DNA of 64,000 nucleotides from Paraurantiacibacter namhicola (lineage in GTDB: Bacteria; Pseudomonadota; Alphaproteobacteria; Sphingomonadales; Sphingomonadaceae). The translations under genes were made by a program, and so were the position numbers. Position 1 is the stretch's first letter, and each line of letters starts with the position of its first letter. The stretch is from positions 434,001 through 498,000 of the forward strand of contig NZ_CP016545.1 of assembly GCF_001687545.1 (NCBI RefSeq), read 5' to 3'. Below, in pieces: positions 16,452 to 25,678 of the stretch. The notes under the pieces were generated by a model. That model did no database searches, was not told where the DNA came from, and was given only the letters and a program-made list of their open reading frames with translations.

Positions 16452-17972
16452 ATGAGCGACATGACCACAATCCGCGAAGAAGACCTGGTCGAGAGTGTTG
16501 CGGATGCGCTGCAGTTCATCAGCTACTACCACCCGATGGATTACATCCGCGCGCTGGGCGACGCTTACAAGGCGGAGCAGGGCCCGGCGGCAAAGGATGC
16601 CATCGCGCAGATCCTGACCAACAGCCGCATGTGTGCCGAGGGGCACCGCCCGATCTGCCAGGACACCGGCATCGTCAACGTCTTTGTCAAATGGGGCCAG
16701 GATTGCCGGCTGGACAGCGACAAGAGCCTGCAGGACGTGGTCGATGAAGGGGTGCGGCGCGGCTATACCAACCCCGACAACAAGCTGCGCGCCAGCATCC
16801 TGGCCGATCCTGCCTTCACCCGCCGCAACACGCGCGACAACACACCCTGTGTCCTGTCGGTGGACATGGTGCCGGGCAATACGGTCAGCGTCGATGTCGC
16901 GGCCAAGGGCGGGGGCAGCGAGAACAAGTCCAAGTTCAAGATGATGAACCCGTCCGACAATATCGTGGACTGGGTGGTGGAGCAGATCCCCAGCATGGGC
17001 GCAGGCTGGTGCCCGCCGGGCATGCTGGGCATCGGCATAGGCGGCACGGCGGAACATTGCCTGAAGCTTGCCAAGCAGAGCCTGATGGACCCGATCGACA
17101 TGGCCCAGCTGAAGGCGCGCGGGGCGAGCAGTGACATCGAACAGCTGCGAATCGACATCTTCGATGCGGTCAATGCGCAGGGCATCGGCGCACAGGGGCT
17201 GGGCGGCCTGTCCACCGTGCTCGACGTGAAGATCCTGGACTGGCCGTGCCATGCTGCGGGCAAACCGGTGGGCATGATCCCCAATTGCGCCGCCACGCGC
17301 CATGCGCATTTCACACTCGACGGCTCCGGCCCGAGCTACCTGGAGAAGCCGGACCTGGACGCCTGGCCCAAGGTCAACTGGCAGCCCGATGCAGAGGCGA
17401 AGCGCGTCGATCTGGGCAACCTCACGCAGGCCGAGGTGGAAAGCTGGGAGGCGGGTGACCGCCTGCTGCTGTCGGGCAAGATGCTGACCGGGCGCGATGC
17501 CGCGCATAAGCGCATCAAGGACATGCTGGATGCCGGCGAAGAGCTGCCCGTCAACTTCAAGGGCCGCGCCATCTATTACGTCGGCCCGGTCGACCCGGTG
17601 ATGGGCGAAGTCGTCGGCCCGGCCGGCCCCACCACCGCCACGCGCATGGACAAATTCACGCAGATGATGCTGGACCAGGGCCTCCTCGCGATGATCGGCA
17701 AGGCGGAACGCGGGGCCGATGCGGTGGACGTGATCAGCAGCTTCAAGGTCGCTTATTTGATGGCAACAGGCGGCGCGGCTTACCTCGTGGCGCGGGCCAT
17801 CAAGGAAGCGAAGGTCGTGGCTTTCGAGGACCTCGGCATGGAGGCGATCTACGAATTCACCGTCGAGAACATGCCCGTGACCGTGGCGGTCGACAGCAAG
17901 GGGACCAATGTCCACGTGCAGGCCCCGGCGCACTGGCGGGACCGTATCGCGAAGGAAAACCTCCTCGGCTGA
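16452..17972 (+). CDS. fumA: Fumarate hydratase, class I
   Basis: Iron-sulfur fumarase of the citric acid cycle, converting fumarate and malate. The protein has 506 residues. The N-terminal domain contains the cluster cysteine contexts RPICQDTGIVNVFVKWG, GGTAEHCLKLA and NCAATRHAHF; the C-terminal domain carries VGPVDPVMGEVVGPAGPTTATRMD with the swivelling acid/base region. The ATG at 16452 is preceded by GGAG about 10 bases upstream. The cluster makes this enzyme oxygen-sensitive and dependent on the SUF system encoded elsewhere in the window. It is divergent from the methyltransferase-like gene. Confidence 0.96.
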   Translation: MSDMTTIREEDLVESVADALQFISYYHPMDYIRALGDAYKAEQGPAAKDAIAQILTNSRMCAEGHRPICQDTGIVNVFVKWGQDCRLDSDKSLQDVVDEGVRRGYTNPDNKLRASILADPAFTRRNTRDNTPCVLSVDMVPGNTVSVDVAAKGGGSENKSKFKMMNPSDNIVDWVVEQIPSMGAGWCPPGMLGIGIGGTAEHCLKLAKQSLMDPIDMAQLKARGASSDIEQLRIDIFDAVNAQGIGAQGLGGLSTVLDVKILDWPCHAAGKPVGMIPNCAATRHAHFTLDGSGPSYLEKPDLDAWPKVNWQPDAEAKRVDLGNLTQAEVESWEAGDRLLLSGKMLTGRDAAHKRIKDMLDAGEELPVNFKGRAIYYVGPVDPVMGEVVGPAGPTTATRMDKFTQMMLDQGLLAMIGKAERGADAVDVISSFKVAYLMATGGAAYLVARAIKEAKVVAFEDLGMEAIYEFTVENMPVTVAVDSKGTNVHVQAPAHWRDRIAKENLLG

Positions 17973-18052
17973 GGCAAGGGGGCACTCGACCAAGAGCGGA
18001 CGGGCTTCGACCGCCGCCATGGCGCGAAAAGCCCTGCGAGGTCTATGGCAGC

Positions 18053-19327
18053 ATGATGACAAGCGACGAGACCCTTGGCGGGAGCCGGCCCGAAACCGCG
18101 CGCGTCCCCGCGCGCGCCGTCTTCGCGTCGATCGTCGGCCTCTGGCTGTGCTATTTCATCCTCAACACGATCCGTGCGGAAATGCTCGACCTGGGCTTTT
18201 CGCAGGAGCTGTTGTGGCGCCGCGGGCTGACCTCGCTGATGGGCGTGGGCATCACCGGCCTGCTCTGGATCATGCTCCGGCTGTTCGATCGCAGGCCGCT
18301 GTGGGCAAAGATTGCCGCCGCACTGGTGCTGGCCATGCCGACCGCCGTGCTGCTGACGCAGGCCAATGCCCTCGCCTTCTCCGACATCATGGACCAGGTG
18401 AACCAGCGCAAGGCCGCCGAACAGGGGCTGGACCTCTCGCGTGACGAGAACGGAGACCTGGTGGTCTCGCTGCCTCCGCGATCCGGCGCATTCGTCACGG
18501 CCATGCCGGAAGAGACGGGCGGTGAGCCCATAGTCGTGCTGCGCCAGTCCGAGAACGAGCGTTCCCGCCTGCGCATCGCCGAAGAAAGCTTCGGGCGGTA
18601 TTTCATGATGCTGACCTGGTGCGCGCTTTATATCGCCATGCTGGTTGGCCAGAAGGCCCGCACGGCGGAACGGCGCGAGGCGCAGGCGCGCGAGGCGGCG
18701 CGCGCGGCCGAGCTGCGGTCATTGCGATATCAGGTGAACCCGCATTTCCTGTTCAACACCTTCAACTCCCTGTCGGCCATGGTGCTGACGGACCGGGCGA
18801 AGGAGGCGGAAAAGATGATCCAGACGATCAGCCGTTTCTATCGCCGCAGCCTGGCCGACGATCCCACCGCGGATGTGACCGTGGCCGAGGAATTCGACCT
18901 GCAGCGCCTTTACCTCGACATCGAGGCCGTGCGCTTCCCCAAGCGCCTGCGCGCGGTGTTCGACCTTCCCGAGGACCTGGTGGAAGCGCGCATGCCCGGC
19001 ATGCTGTTGCAGCCCATCGTCGAGAATTCGGTCAAGCATGCCGTCGCGCCCGTGAAGCGCGAGGTGACGATCACCCTGTCCGCCCATGCGGAAGGCGACC
19101 GTCTCGTGATCGTAGTCGCGGATGATGGCGGCGTATCGGAAGGCCCGGGCAAGACGCGCCCCGGCTTCGGCATCGGCCTCGCCAATGTGCGCGACCGGCT
19201 GCAGGCGTCCTTCGGGGACGCGGCGCAGATCGCCAGCGGGCCAAGCGTAGAGGGCTTCGCTACCCGCATCACCATCCCGCTTACCGGTGTCCGCCCGAAG
19301 GCAGAGCCGCGCGTGGTGGCGGCATGA
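18053..19327 (+). CDS. LytS-type sensor histidine kinase
   Basis: Membrane histidine kinase of the LytS/YehU type (His_kinase PF06580 plus HATPase_c), 424 residues. Hydrophobic helices lie at about residues 24-42, 62-78, 87-105 and 185-200, with a periplasmic or loop segment between the third and fourth. The phospho-acceptor His is in LRYQVNPHFLFNTFNSLS. The N box is IVENSVKHAVAP and the G box VADDGG...GIGLANVRDRL. No sensor domain is recognisable. The ATGA overlap with the next gene pairs it with a LytTR regulator. A second such pair lies at 56786-58725. Confidence 0.92.
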   Translation: MMTSDETLGGSRPETARVPARAVFASIVGLWLCYFILNTIRAEMLDLGFSQELLWRRGLTSLMGVGITGLLWIMLRLFDRRPLWAKIAAALVLAMPTAVLLTQANALAFSDIMDQVNQRKAAEQGLDLSRDENGDLVVSLPPRSGAFVTAMPEETGGEPIVVLRQSENERSRLRIAEESFGRYFMMLTWCALYIAMLVGQKARTAERREAQAREAARAAELRSLRYQVNPHFLFNTFNSLSAMVLTDRAKEAEKMIQTISRFYRRSLADDPTADVTVAEEFDLQRLYLDIEAVRFPKRLRAVFDLPEDLVEARMPGMLLQPIVENSVKHAVAPVKREVTITLSAHAEGDRLVIVVADDGGVSEGPGKTRPGFGIGLANVRDRLQASFGDAAQIASGPSVEGFATRITIPLTGVRPKAEPRVVAA

Positions 19328-20070
19328 CCGAAACACCGCAAGCAGGAGGACAGCCCTTGCGCACCCTGATCGTCGACGACGAGCCGCTGGCCATCGAGAG
19401 GATGCAGGTGCTGTGCCGGGAGCTGGACGCCATCGAGGTGGTCGATACAGCAAGCGATGGTGAAAGCGGCGTCGAGAAGGCTCGCGAGCTTGCACCCGAC
19501 GTGGTGCTGCTGGACATGACGATGCCGGGGATGGACGGCCTGCAGGTCGCCCGCGCGCTGGCGGAATTCGACAATTCCCCGGCGGTCATCTTCGTGACCG
19601 CACATGAGGATTTCGCCGTCGAGGCCTTCGACCTCGAAGCCGTCGATTATGTCCTGAAGCCTGTCGCGGCGGAGCGGCTGGAGCGGGCCATCGGGCGCGC
19701 AACCTCCCGCCGCAATCCGGGCGAGGCGGCGGACGAGCGCTGGCTCAGCGAATTCTGGGTGCCGCATCGCAGCGAACTGCTGCGGATCGAGGCCGGGCAG
19801 GTGCACCGGATCGATGCCGAGCGCGATTATGTCCGGCTGCATGTCGGCGACACCAGCTACTTGCTGCTGCAGACCATCGCCGGGCTGGAAGCGAAACTGG
19901 ACCCGGAAAAGTTCATGCGTATCCACCGCTCCACCATCCTGCGGCGCGATGCCATCCGCGGCCTGCGCCACGAAGGGTTGGGCGTCTGGTCGGTGGAGCT
20001 GGAGGACGGCGAGGCGCTTCGCATTGGCCGCACATACCTGCGTAAGGTCAAGGCCATCGCCGGGCGCTGA
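19324..20070 (+). CDS. LytTR family response regulator
   Basis: Response regulator of 248 residues. The receiver domain (about residues 14-125) has the acidic pair in LIVDDEPLA, the phospho-acceptor Asp in DVVLLDMTMPGMDG and the conserved Lys in DYVLKPV. The C-terminal LytTR DNA-binding domain (about 150-248) shows HRIDAERDYVRLHVGD and MRIHRSTILRRDAIRGL. It is translationally coupled to the kinase upstream. A stem CGTCCCG-loop-CGGGACG at 20098-20122 follows the stop, without a T run. The target genes are unknown. Confidence 0.93.
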   Translation: MTETPQAGGQPLRTLIVDDEPLAIERMQVLCRELDAIEVVDTASDGESGVEKARELAPDVVLLDMTMPGMDGLQVARALAEFDNSPAVIFVTAHEDFAVEAFDLEAVDYVLKPVAAERLERAIGRATSRRNPGEAADERWLSEFWVPHRSELLRIEAGQVHRIDAERDYVRLHVGDTSYLLLQTIAGLEAKLDPEKFMRIHRSTILRRDAIRGLRHEGLGVWSVELEDGEALRIGRTYLRKVKAIAGR

Positions 20071-20254
20071 GTCTCTCGGGCTGGTCGGGGGGGTTTGCGT
20101 CCCGCGGCGGGGGTTCGGGACGTAGGGGGTAAGCCGCAGGACGCATTTCCTGCCTAACCGGCCCGCCGCGCAAGACCACACCCGCTCGACGATTCGCCAA
20201 CACGGGCCGACCAGCGACAGCGCCGCTCCGCTTGCATTCGGTCCGCGATAGGCC

Positions 20255-20536
20255 ATGCTGCGCCGCATGCTCGTGCTCGGCCTCTGTTTCATTCTTGGCA
20301 TCGTGAATTTCGCGCTGCACGCCGCCGTGCTGGAAAGCGGTCACCCCATGCTGGAGCAGGCCGGGCGCTTCTTCACCGCCATGGACGGACGCGCCAGCCT
20401 GCTGTTCGAATTCGCGATCCTGCTGGCTGCCATGCTGCTGGCGGCAAACGGCTTCCCCGGCTGGGGCTGGGCTTATGTGATCTACTCCATCTTCAATTGC
20501 GGGACGGCGTGGGCCATCCTCTCGGGACGAATGTAG
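20255..20536 (+). CDS. Small membrane protein of unknown function
   Basis: A 93-residue protein with two hydrophobic segments, residues 5-26 (MLVLGLCFILGIVNFALHAAV) and about 49-64 (LLFEFAILLAAMLLAANG), plus a third, weaker one (WGWAYVIYSIFNCGTAW). I recognise no family. The 184 bases before it hold no gene that I can support. Its TAG stop is directly followed by the GTG start of the lipid kinase gene, which suggests co-translation and perhaps a shared role in membrane lipids. Confidence 0.65.
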   Translation: MLRRMLVLGLCFILGIVNFALHAAVLESGHPMLEQAGRFFTAMDGRASLLFEFAILLAAMLLAANGFPGWGWAYVIYSIFNCGTAWAILSGRM

Positions 20537-21412
20537 GTGGCTGGCGAGCAGGCTCCCCCCACGCGCATTGCGTTGGTCGTGAACAGCGCGAGCGGCAGCT
20601 ATTCGCAGGAAGCCGTGGAGCGGCTGGTCGCCGTGCTCGAGGGTGGGCAGGTGGACGTCGCCAAGACGTACCAATTGCCCGATGATGACGTGCCCGGCGG
20701 CAAGGACCTCGATGACGAGGGCCTGGACTGCCTTGCTGTCTTTGCGGGCGACGGGACGATCAACCTAGCGATCCAGGCGCTCTCCGGCTGGGACGGGGCG
20801 CTGCTGCCATTACCCGGCGGGACGATGAACCTGCTGTGCGCGCGGCTCCATGGCGAGGACGCCGGCGCCGAGGAGATTGCGGCCCGCTTCGCCGCCGGCG
20901 ACTTCCGCCGATCGTGCGAGCCCGTGGTCAGGAACGGGACGCGCATATCGCTCGTGGCGATTGCCTGCGGGCCGGGCACACACTGGTACCATGTGCGCGA
21001 GGCCATGCGCGATGTCCCGGAGGATGGCAGCCTGGGAGATCTGGCCAACGAGACCCGCGATGCAGTTGGCCTTAGCGTCAATGGCCCGATGGTGACTTGC
21101 GCCGATCCGAAGCTCGGCCGCGAGGAGGGCTATCCCGTCATTGAGCTGGAACCGCACGAGGACGGCCTGCGGATAGTCGCCTATACCGCGCAGGATTTTG
21201 CCGGTTACGCGAAGCAGGGCCTCGCCATACTGATGCGCCGGTTCCGCGAGGGTCCGCACGAGGTGCTGGGCCATGCGCGGCGCGTGCGGATTGCTTCGCT
21301 GGAGGAAGGCGGGATGGACATGAGTTTCGACGGGGAGCCTGCGAGCGGCGATGCTGCAGAGCTCTTCACGCTGGAACGCTGCCCCGTGCAGCTGGTTGCT
21401 ACAGGCACATGA
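20537..21412 (+). CDS. Diacylglycerol/sphingosine kinase family lipid kinase
   Basis: DAGK catalytic-domain protein of 291 residues. The N-terminal IALVVNSASGSYS, the nucleotide-binding VFAGDGTINLAIQAL (GDGT motif) and LPLPGGTMNLLCARLHG are the family hallmarks. It probably phosphorylates a lipid such as diacylglycerol or a sphingoid base. The start is a GTG immediately after the stop of the membrane-protein gene. The stop overlaps the phosphodiesterase gene by 4 bases, making a three-gene unit with its neighbours on either side. Confidence 0.88.
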   Translation: MAGEQAPPTRIALVVNSASGSYSQEAVERLVAVLEGGQVDVAKTYQLPDDDVPGGKDLDDEGLDCLAVFAGDGTINLAIQALSGWDGALLPLPGGTMNLLCARLHGEDAGAEEIAARFAAGDFRRSCEPVVRNGTRISLVAIACGPGTHWYHVREAMRDVPEDGSLGDLANETRDAVGLSVNGPMVTCADPKLGREEGYPVIELEPHEDGLRIVAYTAQDFAGYAKQGLAILMRRFREGPHEVLGHARRVRIASLEEGGMDMSFDGEPASGDAAELFTLERCPVQLVATGT

Positions 21413-22266
21413 CCCAGCAGACCCTGATCTTCCACCTGTCCGACATCCACTTCGGCCTGGAGGACAATCGCGCGCTCGACTGGGTGCAGCAGGAAATTGC
21501 CGAGCGCAGCCCGCACGCCATCGCCATTACCGGCGATTTGACCATGCGCGCGCGGCACCGGGAATTCGATGCGGCCTGCAATTGGATCCTGTCGCTGGAC
21601 GTGCCGGTGACGGTGGAGATCGGCAATCACGACATGCCGTACTTCAATCCGATCGAACGGTTCTTCGATCCGTACAAGCGCTTCCGCGCGATCGAGGACA
21701 AGGTGGAGCGGGACCTCGACCTGCCCGGCCTCTCCATCGTGTCGCTCAAGACGGTGCGGCGCTGGCAGCCCCGGCTGAACTGGTCGAAGGGCTGGGTGAC
21801 CGATGCGGCGCTGGAACGCTGCCTTGCCTCGCTGGACAGTGTGCCTGCCGGCAATCGCGCCGTCGTGGCGGTGCACCATCCGCTGCGCGAAGTCGGCACG
21901 CAGGGCACGGCCCTGACCCGCAATGGCCAGAAAGCGCTGGACGAGCTGGCGAAGCGCGGCGTGCTCGCGGTGCTGAGCGGGCACGTCCACGACGCCTTCG
22001 ATATCATGGAGCATACGGCGCACGGGCCCATTCGCATGATCGGTGCCGGGACACTTAGCCAACGCACCCGCTCCACCCCCGCCAGCTTCAACCTGCTGCG
22101 CTGGGATGGCGAGACGCTGGATGTGGAAGTGCGCAATCTGCAGGATGTCGAAACGGCCGACATGATGATCGACGACGTGCCGGAAAACGCGCTGCCCCCG
22201 CGCGAAGCAGGGGAGCCGGTCGCACCGGTGAACCAGGTCCCCCGGACCGATCCTCCGGTGCATTGA
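21409..22266 (+). CDS. Metallophosphoesterase, CpdA-like
   Basis: Calcineurin-like phosphoesterase of 285 residues. All metal-binding motifs are visible in order: DIHFG with the Asp-His pair, ITGDLT, IGNHD, VAVHHPL and LSGHVHDA. The class III cyclic nucleotide phosphodiesterase group (CpdA) has this layout, so cAMP hydrolysis is possible, but the substrate cannot be fixed from sequence. It overlaps the lipid kinase gene by 4 bases and ends before a bidirectional terminator. Confidence 0.88.
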   Translation: MTQQTLIFHLSDIHFGLEDNRALDWVQQEIAERSPHAIAITGDLTMRARHREFDAACNWILSLDVPVTVEIGNHDMPYFNPIERFFDPYKRFRAIEDKVERDLDLPGLSIVSLKTVRRWQPRLNWSKGWVTDAALERCLASLDSVPAGNRAVVAVHHPLREVGTQGTALTRNGQKALDELAKRGVLAVLSGHVHDAFDIMEHTAHGPIRMIGAGTLSQRTRSTPASFNLLRWDGETLDVEVRNLQDVETADMMIDDVPENALPPREAGEPVAPVNQVPRTDPPVH

Positions 22267-22272
22267 GGCGCA

Positions 22273-22303
22273 AAAGAAAAGGGCGACCCGCGGGCCGCCC
22301 TTT
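22273..22303. terminator. Terminator shared by the phosphodiesterase gene and rplM-rpsI
   Basis: Stem GGGCG-A-CCC / GGG-C-CGCCC at 22281-22300. Read on the minus strand the A/C mismatch becomes a G:U pair and the stem is followed by TTTTCTTTT, a good terminator for rpsI. Read on the plus strand the T run is only three bases. Confidence 0.8.
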
Positions 22304-22327
22304 CCATGAACAGTCTGTCCTGAAGGC

Positions 22328-22843
22328 TTAGCGCTTCGAGAACTGGAAGCTGCGGCGTGCCTTGGCACGGCCGTACTTCTTACGCTCCACCACGCGGCTG
22401 TCGCGCGTCAGGAAGCCGGCGGACTTCACGGCGGCACGCAGGGCGGGCTCGTACTTGGTCAGGGCCTGGGAGATGCCGTGCTTCACGGCGCCTGCCTGGC
22501 CGGACAGGCCACCACCCTTGACGGTGGCGACGATGTCGTACTGGCCTTCGCGGTCGGTCACGGCGAACGGCTGGTTGATCACCAGGCGCAGGGTGGGACG
22601 TGCGAAATACACTTCCTGGTCGCGGCCGTTGACGGTGATCTTGCCCTTGCCGGGCTTCAGCCAGACACGGGCGACCGCGTCCTTGCGGCGACCGGTGGCA
22701 TAGGCACGGCCCTGGCCGTCCAGTTCCTGCTCGCGCAGCGGCGCGGACGGCGTTTCCACAGCGGTTTCACCGGCGTCCGGTGCATCGCCTGCGATATCCT
22801 TCAGGTCCGACAGGTCGGATACGGTTTCGGTATTCTCGGCCAT
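22328..22843 (-). CDS. rpsI: 30S ribosomal protein S9
   Basis: Small-subunit protein whose C-terminal tail contacts the P-site tRNA. The core starts near residue 42 ([21 protein letters not shown]) and the protein ends [17 protein letters not shown], the universal S9 tail. At 171 residues it carries an acidic N-terminal extension of about 40 residues, common in Sphingomonadales relatives. The ATG overlaps the last base of the rplM stop (TAATG-type junction), the usual rplM-rpsI coupling. A terminator follows. Confidence 0.97.
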   Translation of the reverse strand: MAENTETVSDLSDLKDIAGDAPDAGETAVETPSAPLREQELDGQGRAYATGRRKDAVARVWLKPGKGKITVNGRDQEVYFARPTLRLVINQPFAVTDREGQYDIVATVKGGGLSGQAGAVKHGISQALTKYEPALRAAVKSAGFLTRDSRVVERKKYGRAKARRSFQFSKR

Positions 22844-23322
22844 TATGCGGAGACCTTGTTCTTGCGGTTCATCGAAGCGACGTCGAGCGTCTCGGGCTTC
22901 TGGCCCTCATGCGGATGCTCGGTGCCATTGTAGAGGTGCAGGGCGCGCATCTGGTCGCGGCCCAGCGGCCCGCGCGGAATCATCCGCTCGACAGCCTTTT
23001 CCAGAACGCGTTCGGGGAAGCGGCCTTCCAGCACCTTCGCAGCGGTCGTTTCCTTCAGGCCGCCGGGATAGCCGGTGTGCTTGTAGTAGACCTTCTTGGC
23101 CGCCTTGTTGCTGGTGAAGGCAACCTTGTCGGCATTGATGACGATGACGTGGTCACCGCAATCGACGTGCGGGGTGTAGCTCGGCTTGTGCTTGCCGCGC
23201 AGGATGTTGGCGATGATGGATGCAAGGCGGCCGACGACCAGTCCTTCCGCATCGATCAGGTGCCATTTCTTTTCGACCTCGGCCGGCTTGATCGACCGGG
23301 TCTGCTTGCTGAGCGCCTTCAT
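22843..23322 (-). CDS. rplM: 50S ribosomal protein L13
   Basis: Early-assembling large-subunit protein, 159 residues from the ATG at 23322 ([20 protein letters not shown]). Conserved features are [21 protein letters not shown], the [14 protein letters not shown] segment, and the [20 protein letters not shown] motif near the C-terminus. The frame is open further upstream but without homology. It is the first gene of the rplM-rpsI operon; promoter-like sequences lie in the 154-base gap upstream. Confidence 0.97.
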   Translation of the reverse strand: MKALSKQTRSIKPAEVEKKWHLIDAEGLVVGRLASIIANILRGKHKPSYTPHVDCGDHVIVINADKVAFTSNKAAKKVYYKHTGYPGGLKETTAAKVLEGRFPERVLEKAVERMIPRGPLGRDQMRALHLYNGTEHPHEGQKPETLDVASMNRKNKVSA

Positions 23323-23397
23323 GGCTGTTGGAATCCTTGTAATGCAAAAATGCATCGCGGCCGCAGAATCGAAGATCCCTGGTCGCGAAGAGCGCGC

Positions 23398-23426
23398 CAA
23401 ATGATGGGTAAGGGGCCGCAAGTCAA
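23398..23426 (-). promoter_or_regulatory. Candidate rplM promoter
   Basis: On the minus strand TTGACT (23426-23421) is an alphaproteobacterial-style -35 box, with CATTTG 17 bases on as a weak -10. A second possibility lies further upstream, where the near-palindrome GGTATAATAATACC at 23450-23464 gives TATTAT on this strand. I cannot choose between them from sequence. Confidence 0.3.
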
Positions 23427-23476
23427 GCAAAACGGCGGGTCAGCGGGGAGGTATAATAATACCCCCAACCGTTTCG

Positions 23477-24217
23477 TCAGGCCGAAAGCGGTGCCAGAGA
23501 CCAGCTTTCCACGGTGGCGCGGGCGCTGTCCCCGATGCGCGTGACGATGCGGCGCTGCGCGCTTTGCAGCACGCCCGTTTCGGGATCGACCTGCGCTTCG
23601 AACGACACCTCGATCCGGCCGGTGCTGCCGCCGGGCAGGTTCACGCTGCGGCTGTCATGTGTCGCCCTCTGGCGCGGCGCGAAGAGGTCGACCGGCAATG
23701 TGGCCACCAGGCTTTCGCTCTGCCGGTGGGCCGCCTGGAGCATGCCGGAAATCACCTGCTGGTCAGCACCATCGAAATTGCCGGTCGCCAGCTTCTGCTC
23801 GACCACTCCGATGGCACGGCCGATGGCTTCGTCTGCCCGGTAATCCGGCCCGCCGATAATGGCGCCGGCATTGTCGAGCTGCATCGGGAAGATCCCGTCC
23901 TCGCGCCTTTCCCGTTCGATCCGGGCGAGGCTTTCCAGGGAGGGCGGCATGTCGACCTCGGCGGAAATCTGTGACCCGTCGAGGCGGAATCCGGCGGCCT
24001 CGCTGGAAAAGCGTACGGAAAAGGCCCGGCTGACTTCGATATGCGCGCCGCGCCCCAGCTCGCGGTGCAGGGCGCGGGTATAGCAAAGTGGGCTCATCGG
24101 TGGCCGGAACAGCCCTGCCGGTGCGCTTTTGGCCAGCGCGGGGGCTGCCCGCATGGCGAAGAGCGGCGCGCAGGCGCCATAGAGGGCTAGTTTCAGGGCG
24201 TTGCGACGATCGGCCAT
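23477..24217 (-). CDS. Exported protein of unknown function
   Basis: A 246-residue protein starting MADRRNALKLALYGACAPLF, a signal sequence whose RRNALKL resembles a weak twin-arginine motif, with likely cleavage after PALA. The mature part has no family I recognise. It has an amphipathic middle (SLESLARIERERREDG) and a beta-rich C-terminal half (GRIEVSFEAQVDPETGVLQS) with one DYRADEAIGRAIGVVEQKL helix. It begins 2 bases after the cutA stop, so it is the last gene of ctaA-cutA-this, and may be a periplasmic partner, but that is only context. Confidence 0.72.
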   Translation of the reverse strand: MADRRNALKLALYGACAPLFAMRAAPALAKSAPAGLFRPPMSPLCYTRALHRELGRGAHIEVSRAFSVRFSSEAAGFRLDGSQISAEVDMPPSLESLARIERERREDGIFPMQLDNAGAIIGGPDYRADEAIGRAIGVVEQKLATGNFDGADQQVISGMLQAAHRQSESLVATLPVDLFAPRQRATHDSRSVNLPGGSTGRIEVSFEAQVDPETGVLQSAQRRIVTRIGDSARATVESWSLAPLSA

Positions 24218-24219
24218 GA

Positions 24220-24543
24220 TCAGGCAGTCTTCCCGATTGCCGAAAGCCAGTCCAGCGTTACCTGCGCGCTGGCATCCGCCAGCCACCCGCTTACTGCCGG
24301 AGTGTCGTATGGATGCAACGCTGTCAGGCGTGCGATGGCATCATCCAGCCGCGAACAGGTGGTCTTGAGTACGAGGATCGCTTCGGACGAGGCATGCACC
24401 TCGCCCTGCCAAACGAATCGCGACTCGGCTCCGGGCAGGATATTGGCGCAGGCAATCAGGCCTTCGGCCAGCAAGCCATCCGCCAGCACCCTTGCGCTGT
24501 CCGCATCGGGACAGGGGCACCAGACGAAGGCGGCCCTGGTCAC
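24220..24543 (-). CDS. cutA: Divalent cation tolerance protein CutA
   Basis: Small trimeric protein (107 residues) of the CutA1 family, linked to copper tolerance in E. coli though its exact role is unclear. Family features are ADSARVLADGLLAEGLIACANI, then ESRFVWQGEVHASSEAILVLKT and the conserved HPYDTPAV. The GTG start at 24543 overlaps the ctaA stop (GTGA) and is preceded by AGGA. The pairing with heme A synthase fits a copper oxidase context, although no other copper gene is adjacent. Confidence 0.92.
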   Translation of the reverse strand: MTRAAFVWCPCPDADSARVLADGLLAEGLIACANILPGAESRFVWQGEVHASSEAILVLKTTCSRLDDAIARLTALHPYDTPAVSGWLADASAQVTLDWLSAIGKTA

Positions 24544-25595
24544 TCCTGCCGGCCGAGCGCGTGCGCGGCCCAGGCGAAGGCGACCACCAGCAAGGCGCCG
24601 ACCGTCTGGTGTGCCACCGCAATCCAGATGGCGACACCGCTCAGCACAGTCAGGATGCCCAGGATCACCTGCACGCCGACCGTGGCATTGAGGGCGATCG
24701 ATGCACCGCGCTGCACCGGCTTCACCTTGCGCGCAATCACGATCAGCGCAGCGAGGGCGACAAAGGCCCACCAGCGGTGCAGCCAGTGCAGCAGGAACGG
24801 GTCATGCGTCAGCGCCCAAAGCGCGCCGCGCGAGGTATCGAATTCCGGGACGAACTGCCCCTGCATTGCGGGCCAGGTGTCGCTGGCGAGGCCTGCATTC
24901 AGGCCTGCCACCCAGGCACCCAGCAGCAGCTGGATGAACAGCACCGCCAGCACAGCGATGGAGAGGCCCGTGAAGCGCGCGGGACGCTGCCCGAAGCGCC
25001 GCAGGTCCAGCGCCGTCCAGACCAGCCCGCCCAGCAGGAACAGGGCGGTCAGCAGGTGCACGGACAGGCGGAAGTGGCTGACATCGGTCCGCGCTTCCAG
25101 CCCGGATGCGACCATCCACCAGCCGATGCTGCCCTGCAGGCCAACCAGCGCGACCAGCGCGCCGATTCGCAGCTTGTACCCGGCAGGGATCGCGCCGCGC
25201 AGCCAGAACCACAGGAAGGGCAGCAGCAGCGCCAGGCCGATCACCCGGCCCATCTGGCGGTGCACCCATTCCCAGAAATAGATTGTCTTGAACGCTGCCA
25301 GGTCCATCCCGGCCGGCCCGTTGATCTGCGTATATTCCGGGATCTGCTTGTAGAGTTCGAACTCGGCCTGCCAGTCCGCCTCGTTCATCGGGGGGAGGGC
25401 GCCCAGGAACGGCTTCCATTCAGTTATGGACAGGCCGCTTTCGGTCAGCCGGGTGATCCCGCCCACCGTCACGATGGCGATGACGAGCCCGGCCACGATG
25501 AACAGCCAGCGGGCCAGTAGGTGCGGGCGCGCCGTCCCGGTTCCGGCATCATGCAGGGCTTCGGACGAGCTGCGCTTGGCGGAATGTGCGACCAT
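24540..25595 (-). CDS. ctaA: Heme A synthase (COX15/CtaA)
   Basis: Membrane enzyme that oxidises heme O to heme A for aa3-type cytochrome oxidase. The 351-residue protein has about eight transmembrane helices. Conserved features include GGITRLTESGLSITEWKP, a motif in the first loop, and heme-ligand histidines in FWEWVHRQMGR and LLHWLHRWWAF. I chose ATG 25595; a TTG at 25631 would add 12 residues with no support. The long Ser/Ala-rich N-terminus before the first helix is not conserved. Translation runs on into cutA by overlap. Confidence 0.94.
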   Translation of the reverse strand: MVAHSAKRSSSEALHDAGTGTARPHLLARWLFIVAGLVIAIVTVGGITRLTESGLSITEWKPFLGALPPMNEADWQAEFELYKQIPEYTQINGPAGMDLAAFKTIYFWEWVHRQMGRVIGLALLLPFLWFWLRGAIPAGYKLRIGALVALVGLQGSIGWWMVASGLEARTDVSHFRLSVHLLTALFLLGGLVWTALDLRRFGQRPARFTGLSIAVLAVLFIQLLLGAWVAGLNAGLASDTWPAMQGQFVPEFDTSRGALWALTHDPFLLHWLHRWWAFVALAALIVIARKVKPVQRGASIALNATVGVQVILGILTVLSGVAIWIAVAHQTVGALLVVAFAWAAHALGRQE

Positions 25596-25661
25596 GGGGG
25601 CACAGGTGCGCGCGAGGCGAGCCTTTTTCAAGACCGAACGAACACGCCCAGCCCTTGCGTA

Positions 25662-25678
25662 ATGTTACATGGTCACAT
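25662..25678. promoter_or_regulatory. Inverted repeat over the start of the MerC-like gene
   Basis: ATGTTAC-ATG-GTCACAT has 7-base arms with one mismatch around a 3-base centre. The centre is the first candidate ATG of the downstream gene. The position between two divergent genes suggests a regulator site, possibly Zur or another Fur-family protein, since MerC-like genes are often metal-controlled. If it is an operator, the true start may be GTG 25690. Confidence 0.38.

Noticed and set aside
16356-18062. Minus-strand frame of 568 codons over fumarase
   Set aside because: Antisense shadow; histidine-rich composition typical of reversed G+C-rich genes.
20071-20254. Coding remnant after the first LytTR gene
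   Set aside because: Open frames here are short and G-rich, with no homology; only a hairpin at 20098-20122 stands out.
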